A stretch of 26,060 nucleotides of DNA from CAYXVB01 sp964467785 (GTDB lineage: Bacteria; Bdellovibrionota; UBA1018): the NCBI GenBank assembly GCA_964467785.1, contig CAYXVB010000035.1, positions 1 through 26,060 on the forward strand. The letters run 5' to 3'. Position 1 is the first letter of the stretch, and each line of letters opens with the position of its first letter. A model generated the notes under the pieces. It saw only the letters and a list, made by a program, of their open reading frames with translations. It searched no databases and had not been told where the DNA came from. Shown piece after piece: positions 1 to 8,388 of this stretch. The translations under genes and the position numbers were made by a program.

Positions 1-786
1 GCGTCCCATCTCGGGAAACTCGAAGCGGCGGTGAGCGCACTCAGTCCGCTGGTCGGCAACTGTCCGCTCCAGCCTTCCAACCTCAAGCGTCTCGATCGCT
101 GGAAGGGGCGCAATATCTATGACACCGAGGTGCTGACCCAGCTTCGCTCCAACCGGGCCGTCATTCAATCGACGCTTCAGCGCGCCGGACAGCTCAATGG
201 TAAAGAGGATCCGCTGGCCGGAGCGGATTTCGAGGATGTCGTGGCGGTCGACACTCTGGCCCGCACGATCTATTCGGAGATGAACGGCTGCTTCGCCCAA
301 GGTCTGCAGTTTCCGATGGCCGCGGCCAAAGTGGCCTTGAACCGGGCGCGTCTCGCGCAGCAGAGTCGGGCGTCGGCGCACTTCGTCTCCAGAAGCCGCG
401 CGGTCGCGGACAAGCCTTTGCTCTCCCGGGTGCTGACCGCGCCTTTTCAGTTCTCCGTTTGGAACGAGCTTGGAGCCCGCAATCCCCGCGACAAGACCAT
501 CCTCATGTCGCTCTGCCCGACCAAGAACGAAGCCAGTCGCTCCAACTGGAAGGGGGCCCCGCCCTCACCGGCCGACACCTACGCCTGGGACATGGCGCTT
601 AAGATCGCCACCGAGGCCGTGCTGTGTCCACAGGAGTTCGAGCGTAAGACGGCCGACGTCAAGCAGACCTATTACACCTCGGGCATGCCGTCCTACCAAA
701 AGCGCAAAAAACCTGTGCCCGCGCCCTTGATCCTGGGGCGCCGGGTGGAGTCGCTTTCGTGCATGTATCTCTGGGAAGGTAAATAG
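1..786 (+). CDS. SleB-like cell wall hydrolase (Hydrolase_2 fold), 5'-truncated
   Basis: The frame is open from base 1, so the gene probably starts upstream of the window; a GTG at 31 is the first in-frame start visible. The core LARTIYSEMNG (Glu codon at 277-279), followed by an alpha-helical AAAKVALNRAR segment and later PFQFSVWN (about 440-465), is the arrangement of the SleB/CwlJ Hydrolase_2 family. These are peptidoglycan lytic transglycosylases in which the Glu of the 'YSE' motif is catalytic. The C-terminal part keeps a 'YYTSGMPSY' stretch, which probably lines the active-site groove. The missing N-terminus hides any signal peptide or binding domain. In a non-sporulating Gram-negative the likely role is wall remodelling in the periplasm rather than spore germination (inference). 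The family call is fairly firm; the substrate is not shown. Confidence 0.7.
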   Translation, partial: ASHLGKLEAAVSALSPLVGNCPLQPSNLKRLDRWKGRNIYDTEVLTQLRSNRAVIQSTLQRAGQLNGKEDPLAGADFEDVVAVDTLARTIYSEMNGCFAQGLQFPMAAAKVALNRARLAQQSRASAHFVSRSRAVADKPLLSRVLTAPFQFSVWNELGARNPRDKTILMSLCPTKNEASRSNWKGAPPSPADTYAWDMALKIATEAVLCPQEFERKTADVKQTYYTSGMPSYQKRKKPVPAPLILGRRVESLSCMYLWEGK

Positions 787-919
787 AACACCGGGGGTCG
801 TGTCGCCCTTCTTTGGATTGCGCGGGGGATTGAACGGGGCTTTGAGCGGGGTTTCTTTTGGTCAAAAAACCGTGCTACGATGAGCGCATCTCAGTCACAG
901 ATTAGCAGGGAGTTTCATC

Positions 920-1588
920 GTGAGTCGTCCGAAGCACTTGGGGCCGTCTCAAAGAGAGGCCGTCGCGGAAGCCTTGAGTTGGCGCTATTCCGTCAAGAAG
1001 TTCGATCCCGCGCGCAAGATCGCGCCCGAGGACTGGGAGCTGCTCAAAAAATCGCTGTTGCTCGCGCCCTCTTCTTACGGTTTGCAGCAGTGGAAGTTCA
1101 TCGTGGTGGAAAACCCGGCCGTGCGCGAGCAGCTTAGGGCGGTTTCCTGGAAGCAGTCGCAGGTAACTGACGCGAGTCATTACGTGGTTCTGGCCTACCG
1201 TGAGGAGATCACCCGCGAATACGTGGACCGCCACATCCGACGGATCGCCCAAGTCCGGGGCGTGAGCGAGGAATCGCTCGCGGGATTCCGCAAGAACATG
1301 ATTGCAAACCTCGTCGAAGGGGGACAAGGCCTGCAGATCGACGCCTGGTGCGCGCGCCAGGCCTATATCGCCATGGGATTTCTCGTGGAGACGGCGGCGC
1401 TGCTCGGAATCGATGCGTGCCCCATGGAAGGCCTCGAGCCTGAAAAGTATGACCGGATCCTCGGTCTCGAAGGCACGGGCTATCTCACGGCGGGCACGGT
1501 GGCGCTGGGGTATCGTCACGCGGAGGACTGGCTTCAGCACGCGAAAAAGGTGCGCTTCGAAGAGAGCGAGATCTTCGTTACGATCTGA
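920..1588 (+). CDS. nitroreductase family NAD(P)H-dependent flavin oxidoreductase
   Basis: This 222-aa protein has the FMN-dependent nitroreductase (NfsB-like) layout. An N-terminal RYSVKKFDP segment carries the basic residues that bind the FMN phosphate, and the APSSYGLQQWKFIVV block follows. The C-terminal part has a conserved PMEGLEPEKYDRILG stretch and ends in GTVALGYRHAEDW, a usual nitroreductase strand. The length suits the NfsB/YdjA size class. The GTG start at 920 was chosen because AGGGAG (907-912) lies 7 bases upstream and no better ATG exists. A TACGAT -10-like box lies at 876-881, but its -35 region is poor. Such enzymes reduce quinones or nitro-compounds in the cytoplasm; the true substrate cannot be read from sequence. 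The gene is convergent with nadB, with only about 24 bases between stops. Confidence 0.88.
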   Translation: MSRPKHLGPSQREAVAEALSWRYSVKKFDPARKIAPEDWELLKKSLLLAPSSYGLQQWKFIVVENPAVREQLRAVSWKQSQVTDASHYVVLAYREEITREYVDRHIRRIAQVRGVSEESLAGFRKNMIANLVEGGQGLQIDAWCARQAYIAMGFLVETAALLGIDACPMEGLEPEKYDRILGLEGTGYLTAGTVALGYRHAEDWLQHAKKVRFEESEIFVTI

Positions 1589-1612
1589 GCGGATGGGGAA
1601 TTCGGCCGGCCC

Positions 1613-3259
1613 TTAAAGGACCGTGTCCTGCCTGTAGTGCTCGTCGTCGAGCTTGGGGTAGTCCACCGTGAAGTGCAAACCTCGGCTCTCCCTGCGGAGC
1701 TGCGCGCACTGGACGATGAGGTCCGCCACCGTGAGCAGGTTGCGAAGCTCGATCAGGTCCTTGGTGGGGAGAAAGTCCCAGTAGTAGGCCGTGATCTCGG
1801 CCTGGAGGATCTCGATGCGGCGCTTCGCGCGCTCGAGCCTGCGGTTGGAGCGGACGATGCCGACGTAATTCCACATGAGCGAGCGGATTTCGAGCCAGTT
1901 GGCCGCGATGTCGATCTGCTCTTCGATCTGAACGGCTTGGCCCGTATCCCATTCCGGAAGATGAACGGGCTCTTCGGTGGGTTTGCCGTCCCGGCCGAGT
2001 ACCCGTTTGTCGTAGAGGTCCTTGAGGTAGGGCATCGCGTGCTCGGACGCGCGGTGAGCGAAGACCACGGCCTCGAGCAGCGAGTTGCTGGCGAGGCGAT
2101 TGGCGCCGTGGAGCCCTGTGCAGGCTACCTCGCCGATGGCATAGAGGCCCTCGATCGAAGTGCGCGCCTGATCGTCGACCTGGACGCCACCGCAGGTGTA
2201 GTGAGCGGCCGGCACCACTGGGATGGGTTGATGGCGCGGGTCGATCCCGTAGTGCAAGCAGGTTTCGAAGATATTCGGAAACTTCTTTGGAAACTCCTCG
2301 CCGATCCCCGAGCAGTCGAGCACGACGTGCTTGTCGCCGGAGCGTTTCATCTCGACGTCGATCGCGCGGGCGACGATGTCGCGGGGAGCGAGCGAGCCCT
2401 GCGGATGGTGTTTGGGCATGAACTCCTCGCCCGAGATGGTGCGCAACACGGCGCCCTCGCCACGCACGGCCTCGGAGATGAGGAAGGTGCGCGCGCTTGG
2501 ATGATAGAGGCAGGTCGGATGAAACTGCATGAATTCGAGGTTGGATACGCGGGCGCCGGCGCGGTGGGCGATGGCGATGCCGTCGCCCGTGGCGGTGTCG
2601 GGGTTGGAGGTGTAAAGATAGACCTTGCCCGCGCCGCCTGTGGCGAGCACGGTGATGTCCGCGGGTTGGGTCATGACCCGGCCCGTGCGGCAATTGAGGA
2701 GATAGGCGCCAAGACAGCGCCCCGGCTTGCGCCAGCGTTTAAAGAGTTTGCCTTCGGTGATCAGGTCGATGGCGATCGTGTCCTCGAGGATGCGGATCTT
2801 GGGATGGGCCCGCGCCTGGGCAAGCAGCGCTTTTTCGATGGCAAGGCCTGTGAGATCCTCGGCGTGCAGAATGCGGCGCTTGCCATGGCCGCCCTCGCGG
2901 TGCAGGTCGTAGTCGGCTCCCGGAGTCAGAGACTCACGGGTAAACTCGACGCCCAGCTCGATCAGTTCGCGGACGCGCGCGGGACCTTCCTCCACGCAGA
3001 TGCGGACGATGGCCTCATGGCAGAGTCCGGCCCCGGCCACTAGTGTGTCTTGAATGTGTTCGGCAAAGGTGTCTTGTTCCGACCAGACCGAGGCGATGCC
3101 GCCCTGGGCATACCGAGTTGATCCTTCAGCGGGGTCAGCCTTGGCGACCAGGGTGACTTCGACCGGAAAAGAGGCCCGGGCAAACTTCAAGGCGGCCGAA
3201 AGGCCTGCAATTCCGGTCCCAAGGACCAGGATTCGGGAGGGGGGATGGTTTTCTGACAT
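1613..3259 (-). CDS. nadB: L-aspartate oxidase
   Basis: This 548-aa flavoprotein (E. coli NadB has 540) oxidises L-aspartate to iminoaspartate, the first step of de novo NAD synthesis, passing product to NadA. An N-terminal FAD dinucleotide-binding motif GTGIAG lies at residues 14-19. The diagnostic RYAQGGIASVW follows near 49-59, then HREGGH (120-125), and a mid-protein EFMQFHPTCLY substrate-site segment. The HYTCGGVQVD...GLYAIGEVACTGLHGANRLASNS region is shared with fumarate reductase flavoprotein subunits. A GAGGAC ribosome site precedes the ATG at 3259. nadA and nadC are not adjacent, so the gene stands alone here, divergent from the sensor gene. The full-length opposite-strand open frame is a shadow of this GC-rich gene. 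Confidence 0.96.
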   Translation of the reverse strand: MSENHPPSRILVLGTGIAGLSAALKFARASFPVEVTLVAKADPAEGSTRYAQGGIASVWSEQDTFAEHIQDTLVAGAGLCHEAIVRICVEEGPARVRELIELGVEFTRESLTPGADYDLHREGGHGKRRILHAEDLTGLAIEKALLAQARAHPKIRILEDTIAIDLITEGKLFKRWRKPGRCLGAYLLNCRTGRVMTQPADITVLATGGAGKVYLYTSNPDTATGDGIAIAHRAGARVSNLEFMQFHPTCLYHPSARTFLISEAVRGEGAVLRTISGEEFMPKHHPQGSLAPRDIVARAIDVEMKRSGDKHVVLDCSGIGEEFPKKFPNIFETCLHYGIDPRHQPIPVVPAAHYTCGGVQVDDQARTSIEGLYAIGEVACTGLHGANRLASNSLLEAVVFAHRASEHAMPYLKDLYDKRVLGRDGKPTEEPVHLPEWDTGQAVQIEEQIDIAANWLEIRSLMWNYVGIVRSNRRLERAKRRIEILQAEITAYYWDFLPTKDLIELRNLLTVADLIVQCAQLRRESRGLHFTVDYPKLDDEHYRQDTVL

Positions 3260-3316
3260 GGTGGATCCGTCCTCTATGGTACCTTAATGGGGACGCCTAA
3301 GGGGAGGCGATATATC

Positions 3317-5131
3317 ATGCACGATCACGAGAGTCACGGAAGGCTCGCAGGCGGTCAGGACCAGAGTCGTTGGCGGGGGCAGTGGGCCCGGCTGGGAATG
3401 GGCATTTTGGCGCTTTGCGCGCTCTGGTTGGGATACCAGCTTTGGACGGCGCATCAAGAGCAGCTCTCGTGGGCGCGATCCCAGGAAACCTCCTCGGTCG
3501 CCCGGAGCTTGCACAACCGGCTCCAGGAGCGGATCAATTCGTTTCGCAATCAGGCGCTGAGACTAGGGGATCTACAACGACAGAGTCGATTCAAAGAGCT
3601 TCCGGAGCAAGGGCCGCGGGGCCTGCTGTTCTGGGGAGAGTGGGGATTTCAGAATCGTGAGCTGAGCCTATGGGCCGAGAGCCCTGCGTTAGGAGAGGTC
3701 CAGCGGGACTGGATCCGCCAGCTACAGGCAAGGGTGCCGTGGGACGCGCTTCGTGAAGGGACCACCGCGACGAGCGCGATGATCCGGGGGGAGAGCGCTG
3801 AATGGCTCGCCTTTTTCTTCCGCAACGGAAACGCCCTGCACGGCCTCTTGCTGGATCCCGCGCAGGCCTTTGCCATCTCGCTCCAGGGTATGCAGCTTCT
3901 TACCGGGCCCTCGGCAGCTGAGCATGCCTGGCGCGCTTACGTGATCGCCGATGACGGTCGGGTGCTTTCGCACTCGCAGAGCGCGTTCAATGGCGCTGAC
4001 TTCAGTGGTTCGGAAGTCTACCGCAAGGCGCTCGCCGGCGCCCTCCGTGGCGGACGCCCCGGTGGCGTGGGAAAATACCGCGGCGTGGACGATGTCGCGG
4101 TGACCGCCGCCTACTCGCGGATGGCGCCTTACGGCCTGGCCGTCGCGGTCGAACTCAACGAGTCGCAGCCAGTCGCCTCCGCGGCAGTAGCGCCGACAGT
4201 GCGCGCGATCCAAGGGCGGGCGGTGGGTCAGGTGCTCGTGGCCTTGCTCCTGGCGGCGGCCGGAGGCGCGGTGGTTTGGCTTCGCCGGCGACAAAGGCTG
4301 GATCGCCAGCGTGCCGCGGAAGCTGTCTACTTCGAGAATCAGCTCGAGCAGTTCGATCGGGATACGATCGAAGAAGCCCCTGCGGAGGAGGTGCCCGCGC
4401 CTCCCGTGCTCAACCCGGCGCTCGCCGGTGACACGCTCATGTTGAGCGAGATTCGGCCCGATGATCGAACCGTGCACCGGGCGGGGAGCGGACGCCAGCC
4501 GGCGTCAGCCGATGAGCAGATCGACTCCCAAATCGTGGAAAACGCGCTTTACCAGGAATTGCAGGCTGACCCCGGTCGCTCCCGCGAAGAGCAGAAGCGG
4601 AGGGTGGCCCTGGCCAAGCTCGAAGGCGAGCTGGTCGAGCTCGCCGAGTTCCTCGACGACGAGCAGATCGCCCGGATCTTTGTCGAGCGGGTGACATCGT
4701 TCATGAGTGGGCTCGTTGCCGCTCCCGCTCTTTATTTCCGCACACATCGCGAATCCGGCCAAGCGATCCTGGAGTCCGTCGAGGGACTGGATCCAATGGA
4801 CGCTGACATCGTGGCCGGCGGTATGGCTTTTCCACTTGTGCCCGAGCTGGTCGGCCGGGCGCAGGGGACTGCTCTGCGGGGAAGCATTTTCCCGATGACG
4901 GACTACCCGCCTTTGGCTAATTTGTTGAGATTGCGTTTTGCCGGCGCGCCCTACCAGGCCTGGGCTATCCAGTGCACGGCCCGCGGCGCGCGCAACGGCG
5001 AAATTTACGGGGTGCTCGTCATCGTCGCCGATGGCGAGCGAATCCGAGGCGAATCCGAGGCGATCGCCCGGGTGATCCGCAGCACGGGGCAATATTACGA
5101 TCATGCAGCAACGCTCAATACCAGGCAGTAA
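3317..5131 (+). CDS. two-TM periplasmic-sensor membrane protein with GAF-like C-terminal domain, no output domain
   Basis: Product not recognised by name. This 604-aa protein has a short cytoplasmic N-terminus and a first membrane helix at about residues 24-43. A roughly 260-residue periplasmic part then resembles a Cache-type sensor: a helical start, then strand motifs such as AYVIADDGRVLSHSQ and a late VTAAYSRMAPYGLAVAVELN. A second helix lies at about 303-323. The cytoplasmic side has a Pro/Glu-rich linker, a helical stretch near 425-465 that could be coiled coil, and a GAF-like fold to the end. No kinase, GGDEF, methyl-accepting or HTH module is seen, so any signal must pass to a partner. 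The ATG at 3317 is preferred over an in-frame ATG at 3287 because AAGGGGAGG (3299-3307) sits 9 bases before it. Its end overlaps the alr frame by 29 bases. Confidence 0.6.
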   Translation: MHDHESHGRLAGGQDQSRWRGQWARLGMGILALCALWLGYQLWTAHQEQLSWARSQETSSVARSLHNRLQERINSFRNQALRLGDLQRQSRFKELPEQGPRGLLFWGEWGFQNRELSLWAESPALGEVQRDWIRQLQARVPWDALREGTTATSAMIRGESAEWLAFFFRNGNALHGLLLDPAQAFAISLQGMQLLTGPSAAEHAWRAYVIADDGRVLSHSQSAFNGADFSGSEVYRKALAGALRGGRPGGVGKYRGVDDVAVTAAYSRMAPYGLAVAVELNESQPVASAAVAPTVRAIQGRAVGQVLVALLLAAAGGAVVWLRRRQRLDRQRAAEAVYFENQLEQFDRDTIEEAPAEEVPAPPVLNPALAGDTLMLSEIRPDDRTVHRAGSGRQPASADEQIDSQIVENALYQELQADPGRSREEQKRRVALAKLEGELVELAEFLDDEQIARIFVERVTSFMSGLVAAPALYFRTHRESGQAILESVEGLDPMDADIVAGGMAFPLVPELVGRAQGTALRGSIFPMTDYPPLANLLRLRFAGAPYQAWAIQCTARGARNGEIYGVLVIVADGERIRGESEAIARVIRSTGQYYDHAATLNTRQ

Positions 5132-6392
5132 GAACACCGGAAGCAACTGGCTCAACAAGTACAAGGAACAGGAAGAGCGGGAAGAGCGCGGGGGGCGCGG
5201 AGACGGCTCCGAGCCGGGGGACAGGGTTCTTGGTGCATCGCGTCGCGCTGTGGCGAGCATGAGCGCCAAAGCGCTGGTGGGGAACTACCGGGCGATTCGC
5301 GATCAGGTGCCGGGCCAGGCCATGATCCCGATGATCAAGGCCAATGCCTACGGGCACGGGGCCTCCTGGGCGGCCCGAGTCTTGAGCGATGAAAAAGATC
5401 TTTACGCTTACGGAGTAGCCACGCTGCAAGAAGGCGCGGAGCTGCGCGAGGAGTGCGGGCAGGCGATCGCCCGCTTCCCGATTGTTGTCTTTTCGGGAGC
5501 CGCTCCGTGGACTGAGGCTAAAGGGGAGTACTGCGAGCGATATGGGCTCACGCCGGTCATCGGCACCGAGGCGGACTGGGCCGCGTTTGTCAGACAGGGC
5601 TGGCCGGGGCGAATTCCTTATCAGCTCAAGTTCAATACCGGAATGAACCGTCTCGGTTTGCCGGTCAGCGCTGCCACAGCCGTGGCCCGTCAGCTCCGCG
5701 CGTTCGAGGCCGAGGCCCGGCCCACTTTGGTCGTGACCCATCTGGCGATGGGGGAGAGCCCCGAAGCGCGTCTGACCCAGCAGCAGCTAGATCGCTTCGC
5801 CTCGCTCCGTTCGGAACTGGCCGAGGCGACTCCGGGGACGCTCTTCAGTCTGGCTGCGAGCACGGGGATCTGGAACGCCAAGCATTTCCGCCTCTCCGAC
5901 CTGACTGACGTCGTGCGCCCCGGTATCTCCCTTTATGGTGTGCCGCCATGGGACGGCGCTCCCGCCCGTGGGATCACGCCGGTAATGACGCTTAAGGCCT
6001 CGGTCGCGACCGTGCTCAAGCTCAAGCCGGGCGAGCCTGTGGGTTATGGTGGGACCTTCGTGGTTCCGCAGCCGCCGCGCGAGCTCCAAACCCCCAAAGG
6101 CGCCGCTAAACCCTATAGCGTCGCCGTGGTCACGGCGGGTTACGCCGATGGCATCCTAAGAAGTCTCAGCAACCAGGGCCATGTTTGGATTAAAGGACGT
6201 GCCGAACGTGTCGTGGGCCGGGTGAGCATGGATCTTTCCGCGGTGAGCTGTCCGGCGGAGACCGAGCCCGGCGATTGGGTCGAGTTCATCGGACCGCGTG
6301 TAGATCCTTGGGCCCAGGCCAATGTCGCAGGCACCATTCCGTATGAGCTTTTGACTTCCGTGACGGCTCGGGTACACCGGATCTATGAGTAG
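5103..6392 (+). CDS. alr: alanine racemase
   Basis: This PLP enzyme interconverts L- and D-alanine for peptidoglycan. The PLP-lysine motif reads MIKANAYGHGA. The second half carries RPGISLYG, the GYADG motif that holds the catalytic tyrosine, and VGRVSMD near the active site, and it ends in the usual YELL...RVHRIYE. The protein is 429 aa from the ATG at 5103, against roughly 360-390 for typical Alr. The excess is a charged N-terminal extension of about 50 residues before the conserved barrel start (AVASMSAKALVGNYR). GTG 5250 and ATG 5259 are alternative starts, but neither has a good ribosome site and 5259 would cut the first barrel strand. The frame overlaps the upstream sensor by 29 bases and the downstream ATPase by 8, implying translational coupling in one operon. 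Confidence 0.93.
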   Translation: MQQRSIPGSKNTGSNWLNKYKEQEEREERGGRGDGSEPGDRVLGASRRAVASMSAKALVGNYRAIRDQVPGQAMIPMIKANAYGHGASWAARVLSDEKDLYAYGVATLQEGAELREECGQAIARFPIVVFSGAAPWTEAKGEYCERYGLTPVIGTEADWAAFVRQGWPGRIPYQLKFNTGMNRLGLPVSAATAVARQLRAFEAEARPTLVVTHLAMGESPEARLTQQQLDRFASLRSELAEATPGTLFSLAASTGIWNAKHFRLSDLTDVVRPGISLYGVPPWDGAPARGITPVMTLKASVATVLKLKPGEPVGYGGTFVVPQPPRELQTPKGAAKPYSVAVVTAGYADGILRSLSNQGHVWIKGRAERVVGRVSMDLSAVSCPAETEPGDWVEFIGPRVDPWAQANVAGTIPYELLTSVTARVHRIYE

Positions 6393-7191
6393 AACGTCCT
6401 ATGACGACAATCCGGCCGGAGTCCGCCTCTCGCAGGTTCATAAGAGCTTTCGCGGAGGGCGCGACCATATCCTCAAGGGGATCGACCTCGAGTTTCCGGC
6501 AGGAAAGCTCACCTATCTGCTCGGCCCATCGGGCACGGGCAAATCGGTCATCCTCAAGCACATTCTGGGACTATTAAAGCCGGATTCCGGCGAGGTCTGG
6601 GTCGCCGGCAAGAACATTTCCGCCTTGAAGGGCCGCGCCCTTGCCCGGCATCGGCTGAACTTCGGGATGCTCTTTCAGAACGCCGCGCTCTTTGACGACA
6701 TGTCGATCTTCGACAATGTCGCTTTTCCGTTGCGCGAGCACACCGATTGGAACGAGGAGGAGATCTCCACCAAAGTCATCCGCGCGCTCACGATCCTGGG
6801 CATGACCACGGGCTTTGACAAGTTCCCCAACGAGCTTTCGGGCGGCATGCGCAAGCGGGTGGGCCTGGCCCGCGCCATCATCCGCGAGCCCCAGATCCTG
6901 CTTTATGACGAGCCGACCACGGGCCTCGATCCAGTTACCCGGACCACGGTGGACGATCTGATCGCCACGCTCAAAAAAGAACTCAAACTGACGTCCATCG
7001 TGATCAGCCACGATATCCCATCGGCGCTCCTTTTGGCCGATCAGATCGCCTTCATCTACCAGGGGCACATCGTGTTCTGGGGGACCCCGCAGGAGTTCCG
7101 CCACTGCAAGCACGAGGCGATCCAGGCGTTTTTGAATGCGGAACGTCGAACGGTCGAAGCCTTACAGAGCTTGTCGGCCAATCCGGGGTGA
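6385..7191 (+). CDS. MlaF-type ABC transporter ATP-binding protein
   Basis: This 268-aa ATPase has a Walker A GPSGTGKS, Q-loop region GMLFQNAALFDDMS, signature LSGGMRKRVGLARA and Walker B LLYDEPTTGLDP, then the switch ISHDIPSAL. The 'GGMRKRVGLARAI...LYDEPTTGLDP' wording and the FQNAALFDDMSIFDNVAFPLRE block typify the MlaF/Ttg2A/TrmD-like group that powers MCE phospholipid transport between outer and inner membranes. The start ATG lies inside the end of alr (8-base overlap). No MlaE permease or MCE-domain MlaD gene follows, although these are normally adjacent, so the ATPase must use partners elsewhere or serve another permease. The subfamily call rests on motif wording; the ABC ATPase call is certain. 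Confidence 0.88.
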   Translation: MSRTSYDDNPAGVRLSQVHKSFRGGRDHILKGIDLEFPAGKLTYLLGPSGTGKSVILKHILGLLKPDSGEVWVAGKNISALKGRALARHRLNFGMLFQNAALFDDMSIFDNVAFPLREHTDWNEEEISTKVIRALTILGMTTGFDKFPNELSGGMRKRVGLARAIIREPQILLYDEPTTGLDPVTRTTVDDLIATLKKELKLTSIVISHDIPSALLLADQIAFIYQGHIVFWGTPQEFRHCKHEAIQAFLNAERRTVEALQSLSANPG

Positions 7192-7224
7192 TGGGATTCT
7201 TTAGTACTTTCCTTACTTGAAGGA

Positions 7225-7242
7225 TCGGGTACAATTTCAGTC
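7225..7242 (+). promoter_or_regulatory. possible -10 promoter element upstream of the GYF_2-like gene
   Basis: TACAAT at 7230-7235 matches the sigma-70 -10 consensus at five of six positions and would place transcription start around 7242, about 12 bases before the ATG at 7254. No convincing -35 hexamer lies 16-18 bases upstream (CTTTCC or TTTCCT). This is inferred from a short motif only. Confidence 0.35.
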
Positions 7243-7253
7243 ACGAGACGGTC

Positions 7254-7847
7254 ATGACTGATCCGAATACTGAAAACTCAGGCGAACCGCAGACCGCTTC
7301 CATTGCCGCACCCGACCAATGGTTGGTGCGAACCCGCGACAACCGGATCCTAGGGCCGCTTTCGCGCGCCGAGATCTGTCAGTTGATCTTCACCCATCGA
7401 TTGGGGATCGAGGACGAGGTCTGTCGCGCCAATTTTTACTGGTTTTATCTCCACGAGCACAAGGAACTCTCCGCGCAGTTAGGCATCCATCTGCCCCGGC
7501 AACCCCGGGACGACGACGATGAGGTCACCGAGACCGAGACCGCCGTCTCGGATGTCACTGCGGATGTCACGGCCGACGTGGCGCCCGGAAGCCCTGTCGG
7601 AATCACTGCTAGCGGCGGAGGCGTGGCCCCAGCCGGAACAGTCGATGCCGGAAGTCCAGTGCCGGCCCCGCACCGCGAGACGCAACCTGAGAAACGGGAT
7701 CCTCATCTGGACGCGGAGGAGGAGTTTCGCCGGCAATTGGCCGCCGGAATCGAACGCACCTCTTTTCGCAAGACACTGGTGACGCTCCTGTTCCTGCTCT
7801 TTATCGGGCTACTGATCTGGATGTTCCGCCTGCTTCGGACCCACTAA
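7254..7847 (+). CDS. GYF_2-like domain protein with C-terminal membrane anchor
   Basis: This 197-aa protein has an N-terminal module at about residues 23-75. It reads QWLVRTRDNRILGPLSRAE..., continues through a helix, and ends in an aromatic FYWFYLHEH. That is the pattern of the bacterial GYF_2 domain (W-[aromatic/charged], 'GP' turn, helix, W-rich end), which is thought to bind proline-rich or peptide ligands. The middle is an acidic, Asp/Thr/Val-rich then Gly/Pro/Ala-rich linker. A single hydrophobic segment TLLFLLFIGLLIWMF near residues 175-192 followed by basic residues makes it a tail-anchored inner-membrane protein with the domain in the cytoplasm. The partner is unknown. The stop TAA overlaps the convergent DciA-like stop by four bases. 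The domain call is moderate; the topology is better supported. Confidence 0.6.
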   Translation: MTDPNTENSGEPQTASIAAPDQWLVRTRDNRILGPLSRAEICQLIFTHRLGIEDEVCRANFYWFYLHEHKELSAQLGIHLPRQPRDDDDEVTETETAVSDVTADVTADVAPGSPVGITASGGGVAPAGTVDAGSPVPAPHRETQPEKRDPHLDAEEEFRRQLAAGIERTSFRKTLVTLLFLLFIGLLIWMFRLLRTH

Positions 7848-8278
7848 CCGCTTCGGCCCCGGTTGGGGAAGCCCGGTCTGGGATCCAGAAAGAGAATGTC
7901 CTGCAGAATGACGGGTGAAGTTGCCGGTCGAGCAGGCGGGGCGGCTTTTGTAGCTTTGGCGCTCTGCGTTGTTTTTCTGCCTCGACTCCGGACCTCGGGG
8001 AGCGGCGGCTGAGGAGGAGTCGACTCTTCGAGTTTGCGGTTGAGCTGCTCGAGGATCTGGCGTTTGCGATGATGGAGTTCGGATTTCCAGACGGGATGAT
8101 CCACCTCGACCCAAAGGACCCCGTCGAGCACCTGAATCGGCCGGGTGTGCTTGGCGATCTGGGGACCCACGGCGGACGGCCAGCGGGCTAGGGCCTGGGC
8201 TTCCTCGATCCGCTGGGACAGGGCCGGGAATCTTTGTCGGACCCTGCGGAAAATGTCTGAAATGCCGTCAAACCCCAT
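7844..8278 (-). CDS. DciA-like protein (DUF721), candidate replicative helicase loader
   Basis: This 144-aa protein carries a DUF721-type N-terminal domain. A helix precedes WPSAVGPQIAKHTRP, and the strand LWVEVDHPVWKSELHHRKRQIL follows; both are characteristic of the DciA family, which loads DnaB in bacteria lacking DnaC/DnaI. The C-terminal third is a Pro/Ala/Arg/Lys-rich tail, as is common in this family and likely disordered. The ATG at 8278 is chosen because GGAG of GGGAGCTCCTC sits just before it. An ATG at 8302 would add 8 residues without a ribosome site. The gene is divergent from lptE and convergent, with overlapping stops, with the GYF_2-like gene. dciA is usually found near replication or envelope genes, which does not contradict this call. 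Confidence 0.7.
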   Translation of the reverse strand: MGFDGISDIFRRVRQRFPALSQRIEEAQALARWPSAVGPQIAKHTRPIQVLDGVLWVEVDHPVWKSELHHRKRQILEQLNRKLEESTPPQPPLPEVRSRGRKTTQSAKATKAAPPARPATSPVILQDILFLDPRPGFPNRGRSG

Positions 8279-8388
8279 GAGGAGCTCCCATCTTTTGGGC
8301 ATAGCATGGAGCGCCGGGGGGAGAAACCCGCTTGTGCGTTGGCTCGGGACTTCTCAAGGGGAACGGGATCAGGTAGGGTTTCCCGGCA

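Noticed and set aside
1637..3043. Long open frame (468 codons) on the plus strand
   Set aside because: It is the antisense of the strongly conserved nadB gene; GC-rich codons keep the opposite frame open. Its translation has no family character.
4505..5269. Minus-strand 254-codon frame opposite the sensor and alr start
   Set aside because: Shadow of the sensor gene; no coherent domain pattern.
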